Assembly: GCF_025024155.1 (NCBI RefSeq)
Contig: NW_026251730.1
Location: forward strand, 372,001 to 436,000
Length of the DNA: 64,000 nucleotides
Direction: 5' to 3'
Source of the DNA: Gamsiella multidivaricata
Lineage: Eukaryota; Mortierellomycota; Mortierellomycetes; Mortierellales; Mortierellaceae
Positions 35,101 to 47,000 of this stretch are shown here, in pieces. The notes beneath the pieces were generated by a model. It did not search any database and was not told the DNA's origin. It saw nothing but the letters and a program-made list of their open reading frames with translations. The translations under genes were made by a program, and so were the position numbers. Position 1 is the first letter of the stretch. The number at the start of each line of letters is the position of its first letter.

Positions 35101-38100
35101 GGCAATTTTCAGTACCTGGTAGTTGTCGATAGTCCGCAGAGTAAGGTGGTTCTGAAGAGAGATGTTCCTTACGCCGATATGTTCGTTAGCCTCTTTATCG
35201 GGGGTCTCGCCCTGTTCCATATCTTGGTCCCTTTGATTCAACTGTTCCTGGTCTCGCTCGTCGATAACGAGAATAAAGCTTTTCCGCAGATGGTCCCGGA
35301 GCTTCGAAAGTTGGCCGAGATACGGTGTCAGGACTGCAATGTCCCCAGGCTTGTCATATCCATTCTTGATCAGGTACTGTGCCAGTGCCCCAACCATCCT
35401 GACCTCGAAAGAGTTGGCGAACGACTGCATGCCGTACTGATCCTTGCTGTCCTCGGCGTGTGCATGGTCCATGAAGTACAGGTTGGCACCCATGCCACTC
35501 ACATTGGGATACTCGAGGACTCGCTTTTCATCAACTAGGTCGGGATAAAGCGTATTCCTGATTAAGCTCGAGATCTCGGGCCGCATGCGTCGCTGAATAG
35601 TCAGGTGCGATAGTGGTAGAGGGCTCTTCTTGTCAGTGACCAGTCGCTCAAACAGTGATTTGTCGAGGTTGTAGTTCTGACCAACGGTGGAATCTGATGA
35701 CAGGGTATATGTCTCGATCTGGGGACGGAGTTGCAGGTGGTCTCCGATTAGGATCAAATGCTGGGTGGAAGCTGAAAGCGCGGCCAGTATGTGGGACTCG
35801 AGGACCTCACCAGCTTCCTCGCAGATTATGATGTTCGGAGCGACTGCTTCGATCAAGGCCTGCATTTTCGCGGCACCACTGGTTGTCATGCCAACAACAG
35901 ACGACCCCCGTATAATGGTGCGGCGGATATCGTCGAACGCGTTGTTCTTGGCGCTCATAATCTTCTGGACCTTCTCCAGGAGTCCCTCCAGCTCGTCCAT
36001 CATGAAAGCCTGCACCTCCGGTTTCCACGACTCGATCAAACGTCCTCGCTCTCTCATGGACATCCTCCAGACATTGCCGGTCAAAAGTGCCAAGGGTCGA
36101 TCTCTATCGGGGATCTGCAGGAGGGTTGGCTTCAAAGTTGGCATACCATCTGCCAGGAGGCCGAAGTAGTTATGATTGGCGCCATCCTGTTTCAACTCTT
36201 CCTGCTCAATGACACTCTGGTTCCATCGGATTTTGCTCTGAATATCTGCACACATCGCCCATTGAACGTATGGATGTGCTGGCTGCTTATTTTTCTTTCT
36301 TTCGACCCTCGTATAGCCTCCCTTCTCAGACAAAGGATCATTGTCGAGTGGCGTGGCGAAATCTTGGTCCTCAGCCTCTGGATCAGATTCGTCAGGAGCG
36401 TAGTAATCCTCATAGCTATAGACATCGCGATCGCTATCGCTATCGGATGCTGCGTCAGATTTGTAATCGTCGTGTGGAGTGCCGCTAGCGAGCTGCTCCC
36501 ATTGGTCGAAATTCTTGGCCATTAAAAAGGGCGACAAGTACTCCCAGACAAGATGAGGACAGCGGAGTGCATTCTCCACCTTTGTAATATTATCTGCCAG
36601 CTTTTCGCACTCTTCTTTAGCCATCCAAAGCGCCTGGCGAACGCTGTAGGGTTTATCATGGGCTTTCATGAGGCTTTCCAGATTGTACTGTTCGAGCCTC
36701 TCAGATTTGGACCGGGAGCCAATGCGGACAATTTGGGTAATATCTTCGTCCAGTAGGTGCTCCAGGAACTGATCCAGTGCATGATTCGTGTAGCAGATAC
36801 AGAGGATAGGTCCACAGTTCATCGCTTGCTTGTTGTGCAATAGGACTCGCATTAGATCCACTCCGATCTTGGTCTTGCCAGTCCCGGGCGGCCTACATAT
36901 GACATAAAGACCATCATAAGTTAGTGTAAGTTGGTGCGTCGATAGCAAAGAAGGGAGAGAGAGGGACTGTCTGACATGCATCACCAAAGCTTACCCGCTG
37001 ATCAGCGCAACTTCTCGGCAAAGAGTTTCGACCAAGGCGGATGCTTGCGTGTCATCGAGAGTACTTTCCCGCTGGAGCATGTGCACAGCATTTTCGACCG
37101 ACTGTGGATCGCCTGCATCCAAACGGAGTTCCTGATCCTTGACGAGGACGGACAGATCAAAGGTGAATCCCGGAGCACGCGCATACAGCGGTGGGTCGAC
37201 CTTGCCGCCAGCGTCCAATCTGGTGTTATATTCGTGTTCGGTCGGAGCGATATACTTCCCGAAAGGAAGGGTCGCAGGCTCACAGTTCTGAAGCGCTTGC
37301 AACACCGGTCGGTAAGCCTCAAAGAACCCGCCGTTGGTTTCGACCAGGAACCACTGCTCACGGTTTCCATCTTCGGGCAAGGCCATCGAGTTCAGTATCT
37401 GCAAGTACGTCTTGGGGTCGGTTAAAGAAATCTGGATGCGTGCAGCATCCTCGTCCTTGGACAGAGCTCCAATGTCGCGACTCGTGATCACTCCGAGGAC
37501 CATCTGGAATGCAGGGCCATCATATCCAGGCTCTGTCTCGGTGCTTGTTGGGCGACTAACAATACACACAAGCGCACCATGCATCAGACGTCTGCGCGAC
37601 TTCTCCCAGAACTCGGCTCGACGTCGCTGCCCGGCGCCCAGGATCTGAGCAGGCTGGGTGAATGAAATTTCGATGGAGCCTCCCAGTTTCTTCTTGCAGT
37701 CCATGCCGTGGAACTGCACATCTCCGTAAACGTTCAGACTGACGCTATTATCGAGCAGCTTCCGGAGTCCTCTCTGCCGCAACAAGTCCTCGTCGTTCCA
37801 TCTGTCGGTCTTCTCCAGGGCAGTCAAAAATGAAACTACCCCCTTCTTGAGGGAACTCAGCATATCTTCTCTCAATAGCCGGAAATGGATGTCCAATTGG
37901 CGTCTCCAGCCATGTGGCAGAAAATGGGGTGCTTCGGGCACACAGTTCGACGGCAGGAATGGCAGACGGGAGCATGTAATCTCCCTCTGCGTTGGATGGA
38001 CCTTGATATCCTTGACGAGCTCGTGGTCATTGTCGTGCCTGGGGCCGTCCGGGGACAGCTGACCTGGGGGATTGTAGGCCATTTTCAGATGAACCAGGTT

Positions 38101-39129
38101 GGGTGCATGATCTCCGATGGATCGAGATGACGAGCTCGGGCCAAAGAGACCGCCCTCATGGATGATAGTCCCCTGCGTATCAGCAACGATTCTCTGGAGC
38201 CTCGAAATGTCTGCGTCCAGGATGCTCTGGATAAAATCGTTCTCTCGGGTGTCCCTTGAGGCTTTACGGCACTTGCTCCGCTGCTCTTGCAGCAGTCTGA
38301 TCATGTCGACCATCTCGTACCTGGCGTCCTTGATGCGCTTTATCAGCTGATATATCAGTCGAGTGATGGCAAGCAACGCGCGTTGCAGGGATGTCACTTG
38401 GCAGATGGATCGATCCATAGCCAACCGTGCTCCCATGACACTGGTATCTTCTAGCGAACCTCGATCCAGGAGTTGGTCCATACAATCAAGGATCCGACTC
38501 AAGAATGGATCCCGATGGAGGTAGACGTTCGCATAAATCAGCCCTGTCTCGCTGGTCATGGTAGACTGGCATACAGACTCACGTGTGAGGACCCCGACTA
38601 ACGGCAAGATCGCGAACTGGAACGAGAGAGCATTGTTGCTGTCGCCGGCGTCGATGTCCATCGGCATCTCCATAATCTCTGAAAGGCGAGCGCGACCAGA
38701 CGTTGATGCCAAGCCCGTCACACAGCCCGAAGTGTCGATGGTGTGATGGTTCGAAAGGTTGATCAGACAGGAGTTAACGAAGCTGCGGATCTGCTTTTGG
38801 CCCCGAAAGCCCGTGAAATCCGCCTTTCTCAAGTAGAAGCTAGCCAAGTGCTGTAGCTGCTGGTCTGCAGCTGCCGCTACGATCACATCGTCAGTACCGT
38901 CCCCTGTAACCTGGATGGTTGTGGGCCGTCTCGCCAATACAATCTCGGCCCTTTGCGCGTCTGTAATCTGTCCGCGACCGCGACCGCGGCCACGACCACG
39001 GCCAGCATCACCTTGGTCAAGATGCCCTCTACCCGCTCCTTGGCCCTTGCCCGCGCCGCCGCTGTCTCCATCTCCACCATGACCGCCGCGGCCCCAGCCA
39101 CGCCCGCCTCTGTTCGAGAAAGCCGTCAT
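32145..39129 (-). CDS. ZNFX1: ZNFX1/Hrr1-like RNA helicase, copy A
   Basis: Exons 39129-36995, 36892-35116, 35014-34624, 34536-32390 and 32294-32145 join in frame to 2199 residues. The N-terminus is RG-rich (about 1-55). The SF1/UPF1-type helicase begins with GPPGTGKTKIG (Walker A, residue 712), then IIICEEAGEVLES (Walker B), LILIGDHLQLRPQIE, QRRMRPEISSLIRN, LRTIDNYQGEEAKIVIISL and NRTNVLLSRAQHGMYLIG. A string of NFX1-type zinc fingers follows (CGHVCPLSC, CGHECTRPC, CGHACTSKC, CGHQCPSIC). The C-terminus is an RZ-type finger (GHWYRCRNGHTYVIGECGG, then CPEC). Related proteins act with RNA-dependent RNA polymerase in S. pombe heterochromatin (Hrr1), in inherited small-RNA silencing in C. elegans, and as an antiviral RNA sensor in mammals. 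A role in RNA surveillance is inferred. All motifs are intact. Confidence 0.9.
33441..33904 (-). repeat. 464-bp near-identical tract shared with copy B (45369-45832)
   Basis: Reading base by base I see two differences (around 33493 and 33874) over 464 bp spanning zinc-finger and inter-finger sequence. The protein on both sides is substantially different between A and B. Confidence 0.85.
36765..37062 (-). repeat. Conversion tract shared by ZNFX1 copies A, B and C (in A)
   Basis: About 298 bp including the end of exon 1, the whole 102-nt first intron and the start of exon 2. By eye it is identical to 48593-48890 in copy B except for isolated differences. It is nearly identical to 56464-56761 in copy C, with a few differences around 56529-56555. 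Flanking sequence is clearly diverged. Confidence 0.85.
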
Positions 39130-39970
39130 AGCTGATATACGATTAATATTATGTAGAGGCCTCTGTTAGAACTGAGGAAGAGCTCGTGGGAAAAAAACAT
39201 AATATAATATAGAACAGACAGGTAGACATCAAGCACTACGGTACCTTGGTTCTGGAAGGCTTTTTTTTTGTTGCTGCGCTGTGGTACAGTCGTGTGCTCA
39301 GTAGTGTAAAGAACTGCTTGCGCGCAATGCAGTGGTGTGATGTCCTATTGCTGCTGGCTGCTTCGAGTGCTGCTGTATGTTTGTAAGTGTGCGAATGCGA
39401 GTTTTTTCCTTGACAAGTGCAAGATGTTGGCGAAGGAGGGGCTAACGAAGAAAGAAAGCGAGAGAAAGGAAGAAAAAGAAAAAAACTGCCAAGCATTTGC
39501 CCCCTAAGCTATCTGGCCCGTGCACTCCCCATTGAACGCCCTTTTTGGCAGTGCTGCCCGTGCATGAACGTGTCCTGCATCAAACATGAGCAACCCCATT
39601 TCGACCTCGCACCTTCCTTAATGAGTAACCGGAGGCGCCACCCTTCATGCGTTCATGCACAAAAGCGTCTAGGATATTTTCCGGGTCATCATCATATGGT
39701 GTATATTATACTGGAGACGTGTCATGAGGGCGGTGGCGAGGTCCAGGGCCAGGTCAATGGACGCGCCACCACCGGAGCAACCTCGCCTTTTCACCCGCTT
39801 TTGCTATACAGACACCCACATTCAACAGCCATCCCTCCTCTCCTCCTCCTCCTCTCCTCCTCCTCCTCCTCCTCCTCCTCCTTCTCTTCTTCTTCTCTAT
39901 CTTTGCGCACAAACACTCACAAGGCTATCCATTCACTCTCACTTACCCAACTACATACGCTCCATCCACC
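39130..39970. promoter_or_regulatory. Divergent region, ZNFX1 copy A / Crinkler gene
   Basis: Shared upstream region of two divergent genes. A CCT/TCC microsatellite (about 39833-39895) lies just before the Crinkler start, giving a strong pyrimidine tract. The overlapping plus-strand open frames are low-complexity and do not look coding. Confidence 0.4.
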
Positions 39971-42900
39971 ATGGCCGACCTCAATCTCTTCTGTCTCACC
40001 GATGGAGATCCCACGTCGAGAGCGTTCGATATCGATATTGAGCCGGCTGCCATAGTCTCCATCCTTAGAAAGGCCATCAAGGCCCAAAAGAACGCCGCTT
40101 TCGCTGATGTCGCAGCAGACAAGCTTAAGCTCTGGCGTGTTTCTGTTCCTGTCGTCGCTGGCCATATCCACAATGCGGTCTTCCTGAACGAGATCGATTC
40201 CAAGACGGAGCTCATTCCGACAGACGATGTCTCCGATGTCTTCCCAAACACGCCAGCCAAGGAAATAATTCACATCATTGTTCAGCGACATCACCAAGTA
40301 ATGCATCCCACGCGCTTTGAATTAGTATCTGGATTTGTTCGCGTTTCGCTTCTTTCTCACAAAATACTGACTCTTGACCTCATCGTTTCTTGCATTCTAC
40401 CGTGCTGTTACATTGGCTGCCCTTGCACTTGTACCACTCCTTTCCTCAGATGGATCTCGTCCTAACTCCCTGTTCTTGGGTGAGTGCACAGCTATGTGCT
40501 CTTCATTTTCGTTCTGATAATTAATAACCTTCTAGTGTCTAATAGCCCTATTCTTTCGTTTTATGAATAGGCGACCTGAGAACTGACATTAAAAAAAATC
40601 ACCGACAAATTTCTCGCACCTGGATCGCCCGCGGCTGACTTCTTCCAACGGTTCGTGCATGGCCACGAGAAGTTGCTACTCACAACCGACAATGCCCCTG
40701 GCTTGCCAAGAGTCCGGCTTCGCAGAGGATGCCCGCCACCCGACACGTAGCCGAGCCTGCTCTTTCTGGATCTGCCCGATCCCTCTAAAGGCAATAAGCC
40801 ATCGAAGCAACTGACGTCCGACCACATCCTGGAGCTGATCAAGAGGTGCGAATGCCGCAATTTCCAGAATGTGCCTATTTTCTGTGTCGTCAGATGCGGA
40901 AAGACACGAGGCATGATTGAGGCATTGGGGCTTTTTACTTTAACACTGCTGGTGATGATCTGGGGTCCAATGATATCACCACACTCATATCTGAAGTCAA
41001 GACGCGTCTGCAGGACGATAAAGCTGCGAATAACCGTCAAGCAAGGATGGTAACATACCTCCTTTTCCTCTCCCGGCTCAAGGTCTTCCAACACTGTTCG
41101 AAGGTCCCGGGCAGCGAACAGACATTTACCAGCGCAAGATGGACCATCCCCCAGACCTGTACCTCTGCCTTCAGACAAGACATTTTCGACAATCTATTCT
41201 AGCAGTTCTTCCTGCTCAAGTCTTTGACAGAGATAGAACTGTTGGGGGTTATCCGAGAGGAGTGAAAGCTCACAATAGGCCTGCCTATTGAACACAGAAG
41301 TCATGGAGGGCTCCCAGATTCCAACGCTTACGAAAAGCTACTGGTTGTTCATGATGAGGCGCAGATCCTTGGCGAAACGGACTGGGGGAAGTTCGAGTCG
41401 ATGAGTCCAGATAGGACAAACGGCCTTTACTCTCCCCTGTTTTACAAGGATTTTGAAATGTCGGATGCGAAGCACCACTTACACTTATAACCTCTGGCAC
41501 GGGGCTCAGTATCTACACTTTAGACTGGGCGCGGAGCCCTGGCTCGTTCGTTAAGAGATCTGGGTTCGATGAAGATATGGACGGATTCGAGTACATGGAG
41601 TTCTCTGGCCGGACAGGACGCGAGCCAATCGAGGCCTATATCCCTGGCCTGCGAGACCTATTGCACACAGAGGAGGGGAAGCAAGCATTGGATGAACTCC
41701 TGCGACCAAAGGCAATCAAGATCATGTCGGAAAGGCTTCTCGGTCGGTTCCGTCCAATTATCATGACCATTGAGAGGATCATTGGGAATGTCAATCCAGA
41801 CAACTGGCAAAACGCAATCGATGTGACAGAGTCCATGCATTGTTTACCCTTATATTTACTTACAGAACAAGACAAGAGAGAGATCTTTATTTCCTGGGCA
41901 GACGGGCACCTTATAAGGCACTGCCCGTCTGCATCATGCGAAGGGCGCTTGTCTTTGCTCGCACGTACTACACAGGTTGATATAGTGCATTCCAGATTGG
42001 TATCGTACAGGTTCTATACCGAACAGGAGAAATCTCTGCCATGAACTAGTTCGCTTGGAAAACAAGTGCTGTGAGAACTTGTCGATCTTACAGGAGTTCT
42101 CTACGATAGAGGAGGTTCTGGGATTATTTCTCTTTCAGCGGTTTATGTTTGGAGCTGACGCACTGGTCCTTCAGAAAGCAGCGCCACTGTTGGTAGAGCG
42201 CGGTTTCGGTCGTATCAAGATCATCGAGGGATGTGCAACGACGGTTCTTGATGAGCCCATTCGTGTTGAAGGCCGCCCAAATTTATTTCAGGGAGCAGGA
42301 TTCCGGCTTCATGAAGACCATGGAGCGGTGGGTCCAGCAATCGGACAGGTCTCAAGCACACGAATACGCATGAGAACTCATGATGATGAATGTCATTACC
42401 AAGACTTTCAAGACGCGCACTCTCTTTGACTAGGAACACGATCCGTCGATACTTTCTTTGTGTGCGGCGCTCAAAAGAGAAGCGGAAATCGTCGGTCTGG
42501 ATGATCAGAGACTCCAGCGAGGAATCACACATGATTATATATCGATGAATGAATTCATGGACTGTGGTGTATTCACCGCATTATAAAGTGCCCCATTCCT
42601 CTGAATCCGCCACCACTCGGTGCCGATCCTTTATTATGAGCATTATGCCTCTGGGACCACTTCCTATATTCCTAGACTCCTATACTAGATGCATTAATAG
42701 CCATTCCTTAGTATATAAGGCACGATCTGTCACTATTAAAAAGGGCAACTCGCTTTTCACAGAATTATTGTTCCCAATACTCCGCATGGACGCCCATGCC
42801 AACACCGACTCATTGCGACTCGGCAAACCTGTCCCATCGTTCTTTTTTCCCCAAAGCCAAGCCATCGAGGACCTGATATCGTCTTTTATATTCGAGTTGA

Positions 42901-43282
42901 GCGCAAATCATGCTCTGGAGTCCTTTTCCGACCAAAAAGTCAAAGAGCATGTGAAAGGAACTCGCCGAGTACTGCCCCCGCCAATACGTACGTCAGCATG
43001 ATCATTGCGAACCCTGCCAAGTTGGTAAATTCGATGCGTCCACGGCCTGATATCGATCTCGAAGCTATTGCTGTAAGATGTCCTTTCCCTGCGTCCAAGG
43101 CCATGTAAGGACTCCCAAGCTGATGGTCTGCAACAGGTGGTGAACAGGGTCGATGAACGCAACTTTTGCCAAAGGTCTTTCCAAAGAGCCATGTCGAGTT
43201 CCTGGACGGGATTAAAACTCCTGTGAAGCGGGCTGCAGAGGACAAGCAGGAAGCGGAAGGTTCCAAGGAGACAAGGATCTAG
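39971..43282 (+). pseudogene. Crinkler (CRN)-family gene, decayed
   Basis: The start MADLNLFCLTDGDPTSRAF opens an intact ubiquitin-like CRN header (KLKLWRVSVPVV, about 109 codons, 39971-40297). Downstream, in changing frames, come recognisable CRN body segments: FLAPGSPAADFFQRFVHGHE, a P-loop-like CGKTRGMIEALG (about 40895-40930), FEYMEFSGRTGREPIEAYI (about 41580), RFRPIIMTIERIIGNVNPDN (about 41745-41800), VLGLFLFQRFMFGADALVL (about 42115-42170) and RGFGRIKIIEG. A fragment near 43160-43280 probably ends it. There is a frameshift in an A-run near 40590, a TAG near 40748 and many later breaks. CRN proteins are modular, often NTPase-nuclease-like proteins first known as oomycete effectors and common in early-diverging fungi. 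This copy sits between ZNFX1 copies A and B and is surely not functional as a whole. Confidence 0.75.
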
Positions 43283-43381
43283 ATTTCTCCCACCTGTCTT
43301 CATAGCTCCATGGCACAGAATGTCAAGCAACAATGATTTGTTTTATATAGCGCAATAAGTAGCAACCCTTAGTGGAGATCC

Positions 43382-44024
43382 TATCACTTGTCCTAAAAAA
43401 AATTTCATCCCACATATGGGATGAAATTTTTCCTGCACTATCTCCATGTAGCGATTGTTGGCTCTTTCTGCCTCGCGTCTCGCTTATCCAAACTACTCAC
43501 CGCGATTCCGTACCCCAATATAGTCAAGTCGCCTTCTGATCGTCTCTCCACTTCATATTAGCTTTGTATTGTTTTGAGGGGCAGTAATGATTGATTCGTA
43601 TTCGGCAGCTAATTCATAATGTCCTCGGAAGACCTCATTTCCCCATCCCTCTTCCAACAAGGACCAGTTGACTTGGAGTGAGAAGGGGTAGCCGTCAGCG
43701 CCATCATTGGTAAATTCACGATTATCATTGAGAAGGTATCGAATGTCCATGATGTGGAAGTTGGTGGTGGTTGTACAAAAATTAAATTTAAGCAGCGCGA
43801 TATTAATGGGGAATTCTCAATGAGGATGATCCCATTTCAGCTCATTCCTTAATACCAGTTTCAAGCAAATGCCAGCCAAGTTACATTTCTAGGTGCCCCG
43901 GGGACCAGGTGTCAATATGTGCTTAGAAAGAGGGGTTGGCCATCATAATAGCATTTTACGCAATTGCAATCCGCATTTTCTTATTAAAATTCATCCCATA
44001 TATATGAATTTAGGACAAGGGATA
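43382..44024. mobile_element. TIR-bounded MITE-like element (643 bp)
   Basis: The left end reads TATCACTTGTCCTAAA and the right end, inverted, reads TATCCCTTGTCCTAAA, a 16-bp terminal inverted repeat with one mismatch. Just inside each end is a second, imperfect inverted repeat around TTCATCCCA. The outer TA on both sides could be a TA target duplication, as in Tc1/mariner-type elements. No transposase is inside; a 65-codon reverse ORF (43553-43750) is not recognised. The right end lies 49 bp from the stop codon of ZNFX1 copy B, so the element may provide its 3' end. Confidence 0.6.
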
Positions 44025-44072
44025 TGATAAATGACATCTTGGCTCCCGCTCATCAGCACCGTGTAGTTTCGA

Positions 44073-47000
44073 TCAGCGTCTCTGACGATACATGTCCTCA
44101 AACTCCGTATTGAGTACGTTATCGCCTCGCAACGCATGGTCACCACCTCCAATCAAGGCGCCACACTCGGCACAGTGCGCCTGTTCCATCGCCATCCCAC
44201 ACTCTCCAATGACATACTAGATCAACAGGAAGAGTACTTTGTTAGAACCTAATTACCTCTTTCATTCGTATGGCAACAGAACCCTGTCAAGCAAATAAAA
44301 CAGTGACTTACGGGATGGCCGTTCGGACACGCGTACCAGTGTCCTGATCCTCTCAACTCCTGACTCATCGCCCTGAACAACTGCAGCTTTTCCTCCTTTG
44401 ACAGGGGCGAATAGGAAGCCTGACCTTTGGCTGCCTTGACAACCTCAACCATCTTTGCCTCCAACTCTTCTGCTCTAGCCACGCACTCGATCTTGATACC
44501 ACGCGGGCAGTGATCCTTAAGGTCTTTGTGCTCGGCCATGAACTTTTCCTGAAGACTGTTCACTTGCTTCAAACGATCCTCCTTAGCCTTGTCCTCGGTC
44601 GGAAACGTCTTCATTCCAAGCCATCGCGTCTCTCTGCAAATGAGATCCATGTGGGTGATTTGGGCGTAGACGGCCTTTCGACTAAAGCGCCCATTCAGCG
44701 AAGCGGTCTGCAGTTTCTCAATATGGATTCTAGCGCATCTTAACAGGTCCTCCACGAACCAATACCATCCCGTTGAAGCTCCGCACTTGTCCATGGCCTC
44801 AAATGCCTGTGAAATGACGAAGATCAACACGTTGGCCCGCTCTTGCAAAGAATTGACATATGATTCACCAAAATGCCCATCTCTCGGGAGGCCACACTCA
44901 ACAACGCAGGCTTGGACGATATCAGAGGCTGTGGCTGCATCTCTTGGCAGAGATGGGTGGGTGACAAGGTCCTCCGAAAGGTCATAAGTTGGAGTAGTCT
45001 TGATCCTGTAGAGATGAGAGACGGCAGCGTCGAAGAGTCGCTTAGTCGGAGACTTGAAACCCTGTATGCTGATTTCCCCGAATTGGTACAGCGATTTTGT
45101 AGCTGGGCTGATCATCTTGACCCAGGCATCCGCATGCAACTTAGGGATACGATAAATATTCTCGATCGACTCAACATTACTATTCGGTAGCTCCACATTC
45201 TTGTCATCGTGTCTCCCAAGCACTCTCAACTCGGCGCTCGGTGGTTCAGGGCACTCTTCGGTCACGCCTTTCGTGAGAGAAGCTATGAACGCGTCATGGC
45301 GATCCCTAATCTGGACTTGCGCCACATCGAATGCCTGCTGTGCTTTGGTCATGGCCCCAAATTGGGTGATCTCGTGCTTGTGTGAGCGTAGTCGCAGTTG
45401 TGAGCATTTGACCCTGCGGCCGTATCTCAAGATTCCAATGATGGGCTTGCGACAGTTGGGACACGACACTTGGGGCACTTCATCGTTCGTCAGATCCTTC
45501 TTGCCGACATATTGAACATCGCCTGTCTTCTTGTCCGTCTCTGCAACGTAGTACTCGGACATTCCCATCATTCCATCCAGTGTGGTCATTGTCAGGGCAT
45601 GTCCACACGCAAGAACGAGGATCGGGTCGTCATCGATATCGACCTCAGCGAGCGATTGCTGCATGATCAGGTCGACAATCTGACCCATGGTTGAAGGGTC
45701 CTTGCACTCGACACAGAACTTTTCCGAAGGACATTTCTCACCGCAAATAGAAGGACATTGATGGCCACACTTGAGTTCCTTGTCGCACCGTTTGTTGCAC
45801 GGGAGTCGGTCGCAAGGTGCTCCACAAGGCATCTCACACTGGCCTTGATGCTGGCAGCTCCAAACGCATCTCTGACAGCACGCAGCACATGGCGCATTGC
45901 ATTTTTGATGGCAACGGGAGTGAGCGCAAAAGACCTCGCATTTCTGCCCGCAGGGGGGACAGGCTGCTTTGTCATGACACTTGGATATGCAGGGATGGCC
46001 ACAGAACAGGTTCCTGCCGCATTCTTTTTTGCATTTCCCATGAACAGTGCGCTCGATGCGCACAGCAGGATTATCCTTCTTCTTCTTCCATCCAGGAGAC
46101 TCCTTTTGGCATTCGGAGCACGGACGAGTACAAATATGGCCACACCCTAGCACTTCATTGCAGGGTTTATCGCAAACGACCGCCGATGGATCCATGTGGC
46201 AAGACAGAATATGTTCATGCTCGCAGGTCGAAAGTTTCCTTGCCATCTGGACTTTGCAAAGAATCTTGGATGGGTTCTTGGCTTGCCAGCATCGTGGACG
46301 GTCAAAGATGTGACCGCATGCCAACAGAATCGGAGACACAAACTCCATGCAATTGCCGCATTTTTCGCCGCAGACCTTAGGGCATACGTGATCGCATCCG
46401 GGCTGAAGCTGGGGGCATGGCTCAAAGCACTTAACCAAGACGTGGTCCTTATCATCAGGATGGCCTACGACGCGTAACAGAATTCGTTGGATATTAGTAA
46501 ATGTTCCGTTGACATTTCAAAGCAGCAGGTTTAGTTCCTGAGATGACTTACATTGAAGAGGACAGACATGACCGCATGGCATACCACGTCCACAAGCAGC
46601 CGTACAGCCAGCGTTCGGAGCAACAATCTTGAATGCCTCGGGTTCATCCACGATGTTTGTTATCTCGGGATGATTCTTGCAGACAATGGGGAAACCACTC
46701 CTGACACGATCAAACTGACGAAGCTCTTGAAGAACATTTTGCCACATACCACTCCTGGCGCCTTCCATGAGGCCAGCATTTCCAATGAGGAACATCCCGT
46801 GCTGAGCTCTTGATAGCAGCACATTGGTGCGGTTCGGAGACTTGAGGAAACCAATCGAACCACCAGCCGTAGAGGTTCCGTTCTCTTTGGAATTGCTGCG
46901 GACAAGAGTGATGATGACGATCTTGGCTTCCTCGCCCTTTATTCGAAGTGAAAAAAAAAAAAAAAAGCAAGTTAGTGCCTCGTTCCATAAACACACAATG

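Noticed and set aside
39417..40055. Plus-strand ORF of 212 codons before the Crinkler gene
   Set aside because: It is driven by the CCT microsatellite and overlaps the clear Crinkler header in another frame.
40561..41178. Reverse ORF of 205 codons in the Crinkler body
   Set aside because: Antisense of recognisable Crinkler fragments.
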